DNA of 64,000 bases, taken from Pediococcus cellicola (GTDB lineage Bacteria; Bacillota; Bacilli; Lactobacillales; Lactobacillaceae). Of the stretch, positions 33,490-42,669 are shown in pieces. Both the position numbers and the translations under genes were made by a program. The notes beneath the pieces are model-generated. The model was not told where the DNA came from. It saw only the letters and a program-made list of their open reading frames with translations, and did not search any database. The first letter of the stretch is position 1; each line of letters begins with the position of its first letter. The DNA is taken from positions 30,057 to 94,056 of the forward strand of contig NZ_JQBR01000002.1 in the NCBI RefSeq assembly GCF_001438655.1. The letters run 5' to 3'.

Positions 33490-34044
33490 TTATATCCGGT
33501 GCCGAATTCGACTTAGTGAAACCGGAGAGATACCCAAATATGATGCAATATAATAATCGGGAATCCGTTGATTTAAATCCGGCCTATCAGTTTTGAATTT
33601 CTTATATCGTGTTGCTGGATCATCCTCTATTCGTGACAAAAAATAACGCGTATATTCAATAAACCGTTTGGCAAGAATTTGATACGCTAGTGTACTAAAT
33701 TGCGGTTCTTCTTTTTGTAAGATCTTGAAATTCTTTCTATTAAGAATAAGTAATTCTGAATCCTCCAAACTTTCAATTGAAAAGTTACTAGGCGTTTCTT
33801 GTGCAAAGCTTTCAAAAGAGGCGACTGGCTGATTTTCAACAAAAAATTGAAATGTAACATCTTCCCCATCTTTATTATGCAAAAGCCTTAACACACCCTT
33901 TTTAATAAAATAGATGTTATTAGATACATCGCCTTCATACAACAAGGTCGTTTTCGATTTAACAGATTTACGCGTCAGCATTTTTGAAAAATCGATTTGA
34001 CTATCTTTAAGCCACAATAAAGATTCCGAAAAATTATTATGCAT
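33490..34044 (-). CDS. Crp/Fnr-family transcriptional regulator
   Basis: 184 residues. The N-terminal cyclic-nucleotide-binding fold runs from about 18 to 115 (KTTLLYEGDVSNNIYFIKKGVLRLL, then GEDVTFQFF) without the cysteines of an Fe-S cluster, and a dimer helix around 115-140. The C-terminal helix-turn-helix is short but recognisable: IPDYYIASYLGISPVSLSRIRHRI (split). It ends soon after the recognition helix, shorter than most Crp proteins. Divergent from the flavodoxin-fold gene, with a symmetrical site between them. Probably senses redox or a stress signal. Confidence 0.85.
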   Translation of the reverse strand: MHNNFSESLLWLKDSQIDFSKMLTRKSVKSKTTLLYEGDVSNNIYFIKKGVLRLLHNKDGEDVTFQFFVENQPVASFESFAQETPSNFSIESLEDSELLILNRKNFKILQKEEPQFSTLAYQILAKRFIEYTRYFLSRIEDDPATRYKKFKTDRPDLNQRIPDYYIASYLGISPVSLSRIRHRI

Positions 34045-34058
34045 ATTTTTACCTCTAC

Positions 34059-34072
34059 TTAACTTATGTTAA
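34059..34072. promoter_or_regulatory. Candidate Crp/Fnr operator
   Basis: TTAAC-TTAT-GTTAA, a perfect 14-base inverted repeat about 5 bases upstream of the plus-strand -35; centred near -46 relative to the predicted start of the divergent gene, a position used by activators. Confidence 0.5.
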
Positions 34073-34076
34073 TGAG

Positions 34077-34105
34077 TTTCAATAAAATTCTCACTATACT
34101 ATGAT
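34077..34105 (+). promoter_or_regulatory. Promoter of the flavodoxin-fold gene
   Basis: TTTCAA (34077-34082), 17-base spacer, TATGAT (34100-34105). Confidence 0.6.
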
Positions 34106-34145
34106 TACTAATTAAATTTTTGAAATTAAAAGGAGACACTATTCA

Positions 34146-34739
34146 ATGAAAATAGTTATTATATTTGATCACCCATATACCGCTAATGCTTGGAAAAACA
34201 TCCCTCATAATCGTTCATTCTTAGCAGCTGTTCTAAAAAAAATCAGTTCCGATTTCACACGCCGTGGAGATGATGTTGATTTAATCGATTTACATGCAGA
34301 CCATTTTAACCCGATAATGTCTAAAGAGGATTTAGCCGACTGGCGACAAGGAAAATCCTGCAATTCTCAGACTGCTGATTATCAAAAACGGCTGTTAAAG
34401 GCAGATCGCATAATCTTTATGTTCCCAATTTGGTGGGAAATCATGCCGGCAATGACAAAAGGCTTCCTAGATAAAGTATATGCTAAAAATATTTTATATA
34501 CAGCTAATAATATGAAAACAAAATTAGTTACGCAACCAAAAATTGATGTTATAACAACCATGAGCACCCCTAATTGGGCTTATCGTCTTGTTTTTGGTAC
34601 TCCAATACTAAAAGCTTTGTTTCGGGGCTTTTTTCTAAAAACGCGCTTGACTCATTTTAAATGGCACAATATCGCAAATTTAGATAAAAAAAGTGCTGCT
34701 CAAAGAAAAGCTATTTTGGCAAACTTTTCGATAAAATAA
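34146..34739 (+). CDS. NAD(P)H-dependent oxidoreductase, flavodoxin-2 (MdaB/quinone reductase) type
   Basis: 197 residues. Starts KIVIIFDHPYTANAWKNIPH, the flavodoxin-like FMN loop, and has IIFMFPIWWEIMPAMTKGFLDKV (about 91-113), the hallmark of the NQO/MdaB and YhdA group where two aromatic residues flank the flavin. Members transfer two electrons from NAD(P)H to quinones, protecting from oxidative stress. GGAG site seven bases before ATG. Divergent from the Crp/Fnr regulator and probably under its control. Confidence 0.88.
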   Translation: MKIVIIFDHPYTANAWKNIPHNRSFLAAVLKKISSDFTRRGDDVDLIDLHADHFNPIMSKEDLADWRQGKSCNSQTADYQKRLLKADRIIFMFPIWWEIMPAMTKGFLDKVYAKNILYTANNMKTKLVTQPKIDVITTMSTPNWAYRLVFGTPILKALFRGFFLKTRLTHFKWHNIANLDKKSAAQRKAILANFSIK

Positions 34740-34868
34740 TGATAACTCGTCCCCTATCCTAACGAAAGATTACCTGGTAATTTCAAAAAGCGTTAAGATA
34801 AGCTTGTGGTAAGGACTCCAAAATTAACCAAACCAAGTGACTCGAGATTATGCGTTAGGAGTGGAAAA

Positions 34869-36263
34869 ATGTTAGTATTTTATGAATATACCAAAGCAGA
34901 AATGTTAGCTTATTTGAAAGAACAGGCGCCCCATGCCGAAATTCATGTTCAAGATGAAGTTAGTCAAAAACATGCCGCAAATGGGCGTGCGACTAACGAA
35001 ATGGCAGGCAACTTACTCGCTTACGTGGTCGTAAGTGACACCGCTGATATTAAGGGTGTCTTGAAAACTGCCCGAAAATTTCATCTTCCTGTGATTCCTC
35101 AAAGCGGTGATACTTCAACCGTTATTGGTGCAGATGGCATCGACGGCGGGCTTATTTTATCAACCGCTAAATTGAATCATATCAAGAAAATTAGTCCTGA
35201 CGATGGGATTGCTGTTGTGGAGTCAGGCGTAGTAAATGGCGATTTAGACAAGGCGGCTCGTAAACAAGGCTTATTTTACGCTCCGGATCCAGCCTCCAGA
35301 CCAATCTCAACAGTTGGCGGTAATGTCGCTACTAACGCTGGTGGCATGAGCACAGTTAAATATGGTGCCACTAAGGACGCCGTTTTAGGCCTGAAAGTCA
35401 TTTTGGCTGACGGTCGCGAACTCACTTTGGGTGGTCAAACTTACAAACAAGCTTTCGGTTATGATCTCACCCAACTCTTCGTTGGTTCAGAAGGCACATT
35501 AGGTATCATCACCGAAATTACCGTGCGGCTGTTACCTATTCCCGTTGGTGAAGCCGTCACTGGGATTGCTTTTTTTGAAAACATGTCCGTTTTAGCCACT
35601 GCGGTTCGTGACTTACGCATGTCAGGCATTGCGCCAGTCATGTTAGAAGCACTGGATAGCAAAACAGTGGTCGCATTAGACAAGTATGAACATCAACACT
35701 ATGCAAACGGCACCACCGCCATGTTAATTTTCAAGCTTGATGCTGGTGGTCAAGAAAGTCTAGCGATTGCCAAAAAAGTCTTAACACAAGATCACGCCAC
35801 AAATATTCAAGTTACGACCGACCCCAAGAAATCAGACGAATTACTAAAGCTTCGCCAAGATATGTTGCCAGCAATATTTATTGACAGTAATCATATTATG
35901 GAGGACATGGCAGTCCCGTTGTCGAAACTTGCTGAAATGATGGATTATATTGCTAAAGTTGCGGACGAATTAGATGTGGACATCTACACAGCTGGTCATG
36001 CAGGCGATGGCAATGTCCATCCCAGTTTACTGTGGTCCAAAGATGAACCAAATCCACCTGCAAAAGTCATTGAAGCCACTCGTAGATTACTTGAAAAGAC
36101 ATTGGCACTGGGTGGCACGATTTCAGGTGAGCATGCGGTTGGTATGCTAAAAAATCAGTGGACAAATGCTGAATTAGGCTTTGACGTTGACGAATTACAA
36201 CATGCGGTCAAGCACCTGTTCGATCCCATGGGCATTCTCAATCCCAAACGAAAAATTAATTAG
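34869..36263 (+). CDS. FAD-linked oxidase, GlcD/D-lactate dehydrogenase-like
   Basis: ATG 34869 is preceded by GGAGTG; a GTG 21 codons upstream is not supported. 464 residues. FAD-binding PCMH fold: PQSGDTSTVIGADGI (about 74-88), PDPASRPISTVGGNVATNAGG (about 138-158, in pieces), YGYDLTQLF-like (FGYDLTQLFVGSEGTLGIIT, about 196-215). The C-terminal GHAGDGNVHPS (metal/substrate site) and ISGEHAVGMLKN complete the glycolate oxidase GlcD / D-LDH class. It oxidises a 2-hydroxy acid such as D-lactate or glycolate with FAD. A decayed copy of its 3' end lies 1.7 kb further on. No GlcE/F genes are present. Confidence 0.9.
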   Translation: MLVFYEYTKAEMLAYLKEQAPHAEIHVQDEVSQKHAANGRATNEMAGNLLAYVVVSDTADIKGVLKTARKFHLPVIPQSGDTSTVIGADGIDGGLILSTAKLNHIKKISPDDGIAVVESGVVNGDLDKAARKQGLFYAPDPASRPISTVGGNVATNAGGMSTVKYGATKDAVLGLKVILADGRELTLGGQTYKQAFGYDLTQLFVGSEGTLGIITEITVRLLPIPVGEAVTGIAFFENMSVLATAVRDLRMSGIAPVMLEALDSKTVVALDKYEHQHYANGTTAMLIFKLDAGGQESLAIAKKVLTQDHATNIQVTTDPKKSDELLKLRQDMLPAIFIDSNHIMEDMAVPLSKLAEMMDYIAKVADELDVDIYTAGHAGDGNVHPSLLWSKDEPNPPAKVIEATRRLLEKTLALGGTISGEHAVGMLKNQWTNAELGFDVDELQHAVKHLFDPMGILNPKRKIN

Positions 36264-36299
36264 CTACTAGCATCAAGCAACATTTAAAAATTATGCGTA

Positions 36300-36344
36300 A
36301 AAATAAGGAAACTGGAAAAATAAATTTTCTAGTTTCCTTATTTT
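36300..36344. terminator. Rho-independent terminator
   Basis: AAATAAGGAAACT...GAAAA pairs with TTTTC...AGTTTCCTTATTT, 45 bases after the FAD oxidase gene. Confidence 0.82.
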
Positions 36345-36398
36345 ATGTTTATTGTACTTTTAAAGTTATTCTCATCGTATTCATTTGATCCAATTAGA

Positions 36399-37802
36399 TT
36401 ACCTATTTTTATCAAGTTTATAACCTCTGTGCCAATGCCGAATCAGGTAAACCAATGTGGCAAGTATTAAAACCATGGCTCCCACAATGACGGAAATTCG
36501 TGTGTCCGGATTGATAAACATAAAAATCACAATAACAGTTAACATCACAATCGCAAAATAATTGGAATAAGGAAAAAATGGTAATTTGAATGGATGTGTC
36601 CCCATCAAGTTCGCACTATTTTCTCGAAAACGCAGTTCAGCTAACAAAATGACAAACCAAGGCACCATTCCAGGTAAAACTGATGAACTAAAAACAACCA
36701 CAAATAAGTTAGATGTTGATTTGCTAAAAATCGAAGCGACTGTATCAATCATAAATCCGATCAAGATTCCGCCAGAAATGCCAAGAATGGCCACATTGGG
36801 AACGACTCGTTTAGATAACCGACCAAACAGCCTGGGCGCTTCTCCTTCATGAGCTAGCTTAAAAAGCATGCGACTTGATGAATAAATACCAGAATTAGCT
36901 CCCGATAAAGCAGCTGTTAAGACAACAAAATTGATGACCGCTGCAGCTGAAGTAATGCCGACTTTTGCAAAGGTTGAAACAAAAGGCGATCCTACCGCAC
37001 TAAGTTCGTTCCACGGATAAATTGTCACAATCACAAAAATCGCACCCACATAAAAAATCAAAATACGCCAAAGTACCGATTTTACAGATTTAATAATTGC
37101 TTCTTGAGGATTGGCAACCTCCCCCGCTGAAATTCCAAGAAGTTCAATGCCTTGATAGGAACCGACAATAATCGACATGGAAAAGAAGAATCCTTTGAAG
37201 CCACCAGTAAAAAAGCCACCGTGACGCCAAAGATTGCTGAAACCAGTTGGATGCCCACCATTTCCAAGACCAAAAAAGATAACCATGAAACCTAAAACAA
37301 TCATCATAATAATCGTGATCACTTTGATCATTGCAAACCAAAACTCTAGCGATCCGTATGCCTTAGCACTAGCAAGATTGGCAAGCACTAGAAATAAAAT
37401 AATAAGAATTCCGGCAACGAAAGGATTAATCTTTGGCCACCAATATTTAAGATATTCAGTTGCCGCAACCACTTCGGACATGCCGACCACAATGTATTCA
37501 AAAACATTAGCCCATTTTGCTAGATAACCTGCGATAGGATGGACATATTCCGTTGCATAATCTGCAAAAGAACCCGTACCGGGATTAATATAGATCATTT
37601 CACCAAGGGCTCGCATGACAATATAAAGAATTAGGCCAACAAACATATAAGCTAATAAAACGGACGGCCCAGTCCATTTTATTGTAGAAGCCGACCCCAT
37701 AAATAGGCCAACCCCAATAGCGCCGCCTAAGGAAATCATTTCCATCTGACCGGCTGTCATTGAGCGTTGCAGTGCTGGCGCATGGTTTCGTTTACGTTTC
37801 AT
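36399..37802 (-). CDS. Amino acid permease (APC family, D-serine/alanine/glycine or GABA type)
   Basis: 467 residues, 12 membrane spans. Signature TAGQMEMISLGGAIGVGLFMGSASTIKWTGPSVLLAY (about 15-50, read in pieces) and GEMIYINPGTGSFADYA (about 65-80) are typical of the amino acid transporter (AAT) group, with the EL/ISAGEVANPQEAI loop in the middle. It is an H+ symporter for a neutral amino acid; exact substrate open. Start ATG 37802. It is flanked by the FAD oxidase and its relict, minus strand. Confidence 0.9.
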   Translation of the reverse strand: MKRKRNHAPALQRSMTAGQMEMISLGGAIGVGLFMGSASTIKWTGPSVLLAYMFVGLILYIVMRALGEMIYINPGTGSFADYATEYVHPIAGYLAKWANVFEYIVVGMSEVVAATEYLKYWWPKINPFVAGILIILFLVLANLASAKAYGSLEFWFAMIKVITIIMMIVLGFMVIFFGLGNGGHPTGFSNLWRHGGFFTGGFKGFFFSMSIIVGSYQGIELLGISAGEVANPQEAIIKSVKSVLWRILIFYVGAIFVIVTIYPWNELSAVGSPFVSTFAKVGITSAAAVINFVVLTAALSGANSGIYSSSRMLFKLAHEGEAPRLFGRLSKRVVPNVAILGISGGILIGFMIDTVASIFSKSTSNLFVVVFSSSVLPGMVPWFVILLAELRFRENSANLMGTHPFKLPFFPYSNYFAIVMLTVIVIFMFINPDTRISVIVGAMVLILATLVYLIRHWHRGYKLDKNR

Positions 37803-37900
37803 TTATTTATCTCCCCAAATTAATTGCTTTTTTGTGATTCGTGCCTTCCTTAAACTTTTTATTCCTAATCCGAAACAGACATGGTCTCATCAAATATGTA

Positions 37901-38026
37901 GTGAACACACATTTAGTAGGCTATCAGTGGACAAATGTCAAATTAGGCTTTGACGAATTACAGCATGCCGTTAAGCATCTCTTGGCTCTCCTAAAAATGC
38001 GTAATCCCAACCGAAAAATCAATTAG
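37901..38026 (+). pseudogene. Relict duplicate of the FAD oxidase 3' end
   Basis: The predicted peptide contains QWTNVKLGFDELQHAVKHL and ends NPNRKIN. This matches the C-terminus of the FAD oxidase at 36130-36263 (QWTNAELGFD..DELQHAVKHL and NPKRKIN). The nucleotide sequence also matches over about 120 bases with a few substitutions, small deletions and the loss of a Val-Asp codon pair. No start codon with a ribosome site leads into it. It is the tail of a second oxidase gene that has been lost, or a local duplication trace. Confidence 0.85.
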
Positions 38027-38093
38027 CTTTTAGTGTTACATATAATCCTTGTATTTAAAAAGGAAAATTAGTAACATTCGTCAGCCATTATGT

Positions 38094-39008
38094 TCACCAC
38101 ACCAGTTGCGCCACCCAAATCATGCAGGGAATTGTAACTAACGAAAATAACGTTGAGATGCCCACTACGGCAGTGCTGTACAAGTAATCTTTGCCATAGG
38201 TTTTGGAAAAAACCGCCATTAGCACCCCCACCGGCGTGGCTTGCCCTAACAGTAAAGTCATCTTTAGCACTAATAACTGATTGGGCACAAACATTAAAAT
38301 GAGAAGCGTTAATAATGGCGCGATGACCAACCGCGATAATGTTGCTTTGTATAAATCGATAGATCGTAAAGCCCGTTTCACGTCACCCTCAGCCAAATAG
38401 CATCCCAGCGCTACCATCACTAATGGTAAATTCATATTGCTTAAATCAGAAATGGTCGTTCCTATGATATGGGGCAGCTGGATATGGGTTAAAGCCAGAA
38501 AAAGGCCTAAAAATAACGCGATAATCGCTGGATTTACAATTAATTTTTTAATGGCGATGTTTTGTTTGTCTTGGGAAATTAAATATAAACCATAAGTCCA
38601 AATAATAAAATTGGTTACCCCGACAAACAAACTCATATAAAAAACACTCGCATTACCCAGCACTTGTTTAGCCAGTGGAATCCCAATAAAGCCGACATTT
38701 GCAAATACCATGGCAAATTGATTGAGTTCCTGATGATGGGGAAACATAAAATAGGCACCCAGAATGGTAACTATGTAAATAATTCCTAATAAAACTAAAG
38801 TGTAGCCTGCATAATGTAGTTGACTGGTTGGAAAATGCCCAGCAAATGAATTCACCAATAAGGCTGGATTCGCCACATAAATCACCAGATCCGAAATCTG
38901 CTTGCTACCACGCCGATCTAAAATTTTGACTCGATAACAAATGTAGCCAACCATCATAAGCAAAAACATAATTGCAGTTTGTGAAAAAATTATCCCAATT
39001 GAAGTCAT
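38094..39008 (-). CDS. AEC-family transporter (auxin efflux carrier / malate permease type)
   Basis: ATG 39008 follows AGGAGGCGTCTT, so the 18 codons upstream are not used. 304 residues, about 10 hydrophobic spans in two repeats of five. MFLLMMVGYICYRVKILDRRGSKQISDLVIYVANPALLVNSF (in pieces) near the N-terminus and GQATPVGVLMAVFSKTYG near the C-terminus (about 262-279) match the AEC family, which moves malate, citrulline or other anions/amino acids. Substrate unknown. Minus strand, single gene. Confidence 0.88.
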   Translation of the reverse strand: MTSIGIIFSQTAIMFLLMMVGYICYRVKILDRRGSKQISDLVIYVANPALLVNSFAGHFPTSQLHYAGYTLVLLGIIYIVTILGAYFMFPHHQELNQFAMVFANVGFIGIPLAKQVLGNASVFYMSLFVGVTNFIIWTYGLYLISQDKQNIAIKKLIVNPAIIALFLGLFLALTHIQLPHIIGTTISDLSNMNLPLVMVALGCYLAEGDVKRALRSIDLYKATLSRLVIAPLLTLLILMFVPNQLLVLKMTLLLGQATPVGVLMAVFSKTYGKDYLYSTAVVGISTLFSLVTIPCMIWVAQLVW

Positions 39009-39143
39009 AAGACGCCTCCTGTATCCATCAATAACTTTAATCGTCTTAAAGTCCTCTGACAAGTCAAAGTTAGAGAATCACTACTGGTTAGGCATCCTGT
39101 CTGAAGGTTACTGCTCACAATTGATCAAATTTAACATAAAAAA

Positions 39144-39170
39144 AGAGACTAGAAAAACTTCTAGTCCCTT
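39144..39170 (-). terminator. Terminator of the Old Yellow Enzyme gene
   Basis: AGAGACTAGA (39144-39153) pairs with TTCTAGTCCCT (39159-39169), followed on the minus strand by TTTTTTTATG. Confidence 0.75.
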
Positions 39171-39267
39171 TCTATCGCCGAACTTTAACAATCAAAATCG
39201 AGAAAAAAGGGTATGTGCAAAGTCAAAACACCTTTTTCCACGTTTTCATTATGTTTCATTCGAAATT

Positions 39268-40449
39268 TTAGGCGCCTTCATGTGGTGCTAATTTTTTATC
39301 AAATTGATCCTTATCATAATCTGGTTGATTTGAAATATGCATAGCAGACTTCAAACGTACCGTTAAAAAGTTCCACATAGATGGTGTGATTCCTAATTCA
39401 TCCAAATCACGTGTTGAAATTGTATAACGAATACTATCTTCATCATTTGTTTCAACTTTTTGAACCCATTGTGGTTCCCGTAAGCTTTCACGGCCAATAG
39501 CAACAAAGTCAACGCCAGCGTCAATCACTTTTTCAGCATCAGCAGGTGTTTCCACAGAGCCAACCGAAATTAATGGTAACCGACCGTTAACTTGTTTCTG
39601 AATTTTCTTGATTAACGGTTCCTTATCAGATTTATCGTTAAGCGAGGTCCGCCATACATAACCCATAGAAACATGCAAATAATCAATTGGCTGTTCTGCC
39701 AAAACATCAATAAATTGTAAGGTATCTGCCATGCGAATGCCTGGTTCTTCAATTTCCTCGGGCGAAATACGATACCCGACAATAAATGGGCGATCCGCAT
39801 ACTTTTCCACAGTTTCGTGCACCCGTTTGATAACTTCTAAGGCAAACGTCATGCGTTTTTCAACACTACCGCCCCACTTGTCAGTGCGACGATTGGAATG
39901 TGGAGAGAAGAATTGCTGTAACAAATACGTGTTAGCTCCGTGTAATTCAATACCATCAAATCCAGCTTGAATCGCACGTCTTGTTGCTTCACCAAAATCC
40001 ACAATAATTTGTTCAATTTCATCATTCGTTAATTCCCGAGGAACTTCTGCATTAGGACGTAACGCAGCCACTGCACTCGCACTAACTGGCTGGGTCCCAC
40101 GTAACACATGTGAATTAGACATCCGACCAGCATGGAAAATCTGCAAAATAGCTTTGGCCCCATTTTCCTTCATAGCTGATGCCATCTTGGTTAACCCTGG
40201 CAAAAATCGATCGTCGGTAACGGAAAGTTCGCCTTCAAAACCTTTGCCGTCTTCAGAAACGTTCGCAACAGGTGAAATAAAGAGCCCTGCACCACCGCCA
40301 TGGATTCGGAAATACCGAATCTCATCACGCGTAACGGATCCTTCTTCAAAGGCAGAAGCTTCTGTCATTGGTGGAATAGCAATTCGGTTCTTGACCTTCA
40401 CACCATTTTTAAACGTATATGGTTCCAAAAATTTGTACTTAGCAGACAT
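39268..40449 (-). CDS. NADH:flavin oxidoreductase, Old Yellow Enzyme family
   Basis: 393 residues. FMN/substrate TIM barrel: IPPMTEASA (about 25-33), QIFHAGRMSN (about 101-110), catalytic ELHGANTYLLQQFFSPHSNRR (in pieces, about 175-195) with the His-Ala-Asn triad typical of bacterial OYE group II (like XenA/YqjM), and GGSVEKRM then VGYRISPEE. It reduces activated C=C bonds with NAD(P)H; physiological substrate unknown. ATG with CTAAAGGAGAGA upstream. Monocistronic, with terminator after it. Confidence 0.9.
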   Translation of the reverse strand: MSAKYKFLEPYTFKNGVKVKNRIAIPPMTEASAFEEGSVTRDEIRYFRIHGGGAGLFISPVANVSEDGKGFEGELSVTDDRFLPGLTKMASAMKENGAKAILQIFHAGRMSNSHVLRGTQPVSASAVAALRPNAEVPRELTNDEIEQIIVDFGEATRRAIQAGFDGIELHGANTYLLQQFFSPHSNRRTDKWGGSVEKRMTFALEVIKRVHETVEKYADRPFIVGYRISPEEIEEPGIRMADTLQFIDVLAEQPIDYLHVSMGYVWRTSLNDKSDKEPLIKKIQKQVNGRLPLISVGSVETPADAEKVIDAGVDFVAIGRESLREPQWVQKVETNDEDSIRYTISTRDLDELGITPSMWNFLTVRLKSAMHISNQPDYDKDQFDKKLAPHEGA

Positions 40450-40544
40450 AAAAAAATCTCTCCTTTAGCAAAGTTTTGATAATGTACATATCTATTTTAG
40501 TTCATTACTTCACAAAGTCTAATGTTTTAACTCCACGCTTCTTC

Positions 40545-40593
40545 AAAAAAAGACAGCATAACCGTCTTAAAATGCGATTATCCTGCCTTTTTG
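40545..40593 (-). terminator. Terminator of the DUF4767 lipoprotein gene
   Basis: AAAAAGGCAGgATAA (minus strand, 40593-40577) pairs with TTATgCTGTCTTTTT (40562-40545). Confidence 0.78.
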
Positions 40594-40610
40594 CATGAAA
40601 AATAATTTAC

Positions 40611-41636
40611 TTAAATATCCTCTTCGTCACGTTTTTTACTTTCATCACCAAACTCAAAATCTTTCATTTGTTTTGCGATCGGCTCACTTTGGTAGGCGTT
40701 CTCGTCAAACCAGGCTCCAGCACCGCTTGCCCGCATCATAACCGGAATTTGACGGCCATCATAATAGTGATAACGAACGTATTCAAAAGTCCCTGCGCCG
40801 GCACTTTGATGCCTACCGCGAACATTGAGCCACGTTCTCTTTTTAGTTTTAACCCGTGTTAACTTAAAATCACTGATGGTATCGGTCGAAAAACTAGTAA
40901 TCTTTTTCTCATAGCCATCATAGGCGTACCACGTCCCCTGATAGGCACTTGGCCAACGTTGTGGTGAAGCTTTAACCGCACTTGTGAGATCTGCATTTAG
41001 TGCCGTGTTCGTCAAGACCTGTGGCTTAACTCCAGTGACAATTTTGGCGAATCCTGCCTGTAACGCACTGTTCTGTGTATCCTGAATGTCTAAATCATTG
41101 CCATTTGTGGTTTGCGTCATAAATACGACCGGTTGTTGGTTATGCAAGCAAAAGAAGTACGTCGTGGGAAAGGCCTTGCGTTGTTTTCCACCACCAGTGG
41201 CAACAGCCACCACTTGAAAGGCATTTCCATTCTCCCCATTTGTAGACCAGGTTAAATTGACGGTCTGTTCACCCCACTTTACGTGGCCATTCAAACTACC
41301 ATCTTTGAGTGCCTTGGGAAATACATTTCCTAAATGATCTGGCTTTTCGTCATTGTAAGTCCCCTGATAACTTTGCTTCATCTGGGATTGCCAATTAGCC
41401 ATGAATCTAGCCAGCTGGCGTGTTTTGGTTCGATTCCAAACTGTCGCATTCGCTTTACTTGTGGCATCACTCACACTGGTGGATTCTTTTGAAGTTGCCT
41501 GAGCGGTAGATGCCTTCTTAACGCTTGCTGAAGTTGCATCTGATGAACGCCGATGATGTGGCCGATTAGCCTGATTTGCCGAACAACCACTCAACAACAA
41601 AATAACTATTAATAAACGCCAACCAATTTTTTTCAT
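40611..41636 (-). CDS. DUF4767 lipoprotein
   Basis: 341 residues. Signal peptide with lipobox: RLLIVILLLSGC (Cys about residue 18), so it is a membrane-anchored lipoprotein. After a Ser/Ala-rich linker (about 25-68) the mature part contains ARFMANWQSQMKQSYQGTYNDEKP, then HLGNVFPKALKDG and TYFFCLHNQQPVVFMTQTTNGN, the DUF4767 pattern seen in lactobacillal surface lipoproteins. The biological role is not known. ATG without a strong ribosome site (AAAAATGAAAAAAATTG). Monocistronic. Confidence 0.85.
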   Translation of the reverse strand: MKKIGWRLLIVILLLSGCSANQANRPHHRRSSDATSASVKKASTAQATSKESTSVSDATSKANATVWNRTKTRQLARFMANWQSQMKQSYQGTYNDEKPDHLGNVFPKALKDGSLNGHVKWGEQTVNLTWSTNGENGNAFQVVAVATGGGKQRKAFPTTYFFCLHNQQPVVFMTQTTNGNDLDIQDTQNSALQAGFAKIVTGVKPQVLTNTALNADLTSAVKASPQRWPSAYQGTWYAYDGYEKKITSFSTDTISDFKLTRVKTKKRTWLNVRGRHQSAGAGTFEYVRYHYYDGRQIPVMMRASGAGAWFDENAYQSEPIAKQMKDFEFGDESKKRDEEDI

Positions 41637-41846
41637 TTTTTCAATGACCTTTGAAAATACAGGCCATTTTCCCCCTCAAGTGACTTTTTTTAAATAGTCG
41701 AATTTTGGTCCTCTACAACGCCAGTATAACATCTGTGAGAGCGGTTAACTGAATCATTTGCCTTTAAAATTTGGTTGCAAGTAGCCTGCCTTAACGTCAC
41801 GAGAAATTAATCTTCAAATTTCACAAACAAACCTCTCAAAAAATAA

Positions 41847-42521
41847 TTAGCCCTGCTTTAGTTGATCAAACTCAGAGATCTGATTTGCCTGACCACCAGG
41901 ATAAAAGATTTCCGCCTTTTTTCGTTGTTTCGCCGCCTCTACAAAAGCACTCGCCACTTCTTTTGGTTGCATCCCAGTACCAACATTGGCCAAGCCTTGA
42001 ATGGTTAACAATCCCACATAAATATTGTGAGGCAAAAGCGCTTCGTGAAGAGATAAGACATAACTTCGCAAGGCAGCCTTTGTTAATGACAAAGTTGTCG
42101 TCATTGCACTGGGATGTAAGGCTGCGCCGCCACCCGTAACTAAAATGGTACGCGGATGAACTGTTTTTAAAAATTGTTGGCACGCATCAATACACCCTAA
42201 CACATTTGTTTTGAAAGTTGTTTCTATCGTATCTAGTGAGGAACTCAATGGATCGTCCAGGTCTTTTTTCCCCACATTATAAATCAAAGTGTCAACTTCT
42301 GGCTCACACTGAAAAAGGTGCATCACCTGGGTATGATTCGTCACATCTACTACATGACTAACCGACTGAATTCCGTTTTCGTTAAGTTGTTGTTGATACT
42401 TTTTCAAATGGCTTGCGGTTCTAGCCACCATAACTACTGTATTTCCTAATTCACCAAATTGTTGTGCTAACGCCAGGCCGAACCCCGGTCCCACACCTAT
42501 AATCATGACTTTTTTCATCAA
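41847..42521 (-). CDS. Short-chain dehydrogenase/reductase, distant
   Basis: 224 residues. NAD(P) loop IGVGPGFGLALAQQFG (about 7-22; glycine-rich, with Pro in place of the usual Ser-Ser), VARTASHLKKYQQQ (Arg after beta-2, NADP type), NVGK (about 86-89, NNAG replaced). The catalytic Tyr-x-x-x-Lys is not seen: the Ser region TGGGAALHPSAMTTTLSLTKAAL has Ser/Thr-Leu-x-x-x-Lys where Tyr is expected, so catalysis may be altered. This atypical SDR type occurs in lactobacilli and actinobacteria with unknown substrates. Minus strand, monocistronic. Confidence 0.8.
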   Translation of the reverse strand: MMKKVMIIGVGPGFGLALAQQFGELGNTVVMVARTASHLKKYQQQLNENGIQSVSHVVDVTNHTQVMHLFQCEPEVDTLIYNVGKKDLDDPLSSSLDTIETTFKTNVLGCIDACQQFLKTVHPRTILVTGGGAALHPSAMTTTLSLTKAALRSYVLSLHEALLPHNIYVGLLTIQGLANVGTGMQPKEVASAFVEAAKQRKKAEIFYPGGQANQISEFDQLKQG

Positions 42522-42617
42522 TTTACCTTCTTTTCACCGACAATTATAGTCGTATTTAAGTTATTAATCTCTCAAAAAGATAATGTCACATCAACTTTAA
42601 TTTTTAGACAAAAAAAC

Positions 42618-42648
42618 ATGACTAAATGATTGTACGCATCTAGTCATA
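42618..42648 (-). terminator. Terminator of the AIM24 gene
   Basis: ATGACTA (42618-42624) pairs with TAGTCAT (42641-42647); on the minus strand it is followed by GTTTTTTTG. Confidence 0.75.
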
Positions 42649-42669
42649 CTTTGAAGTATCTGTAAGTTT

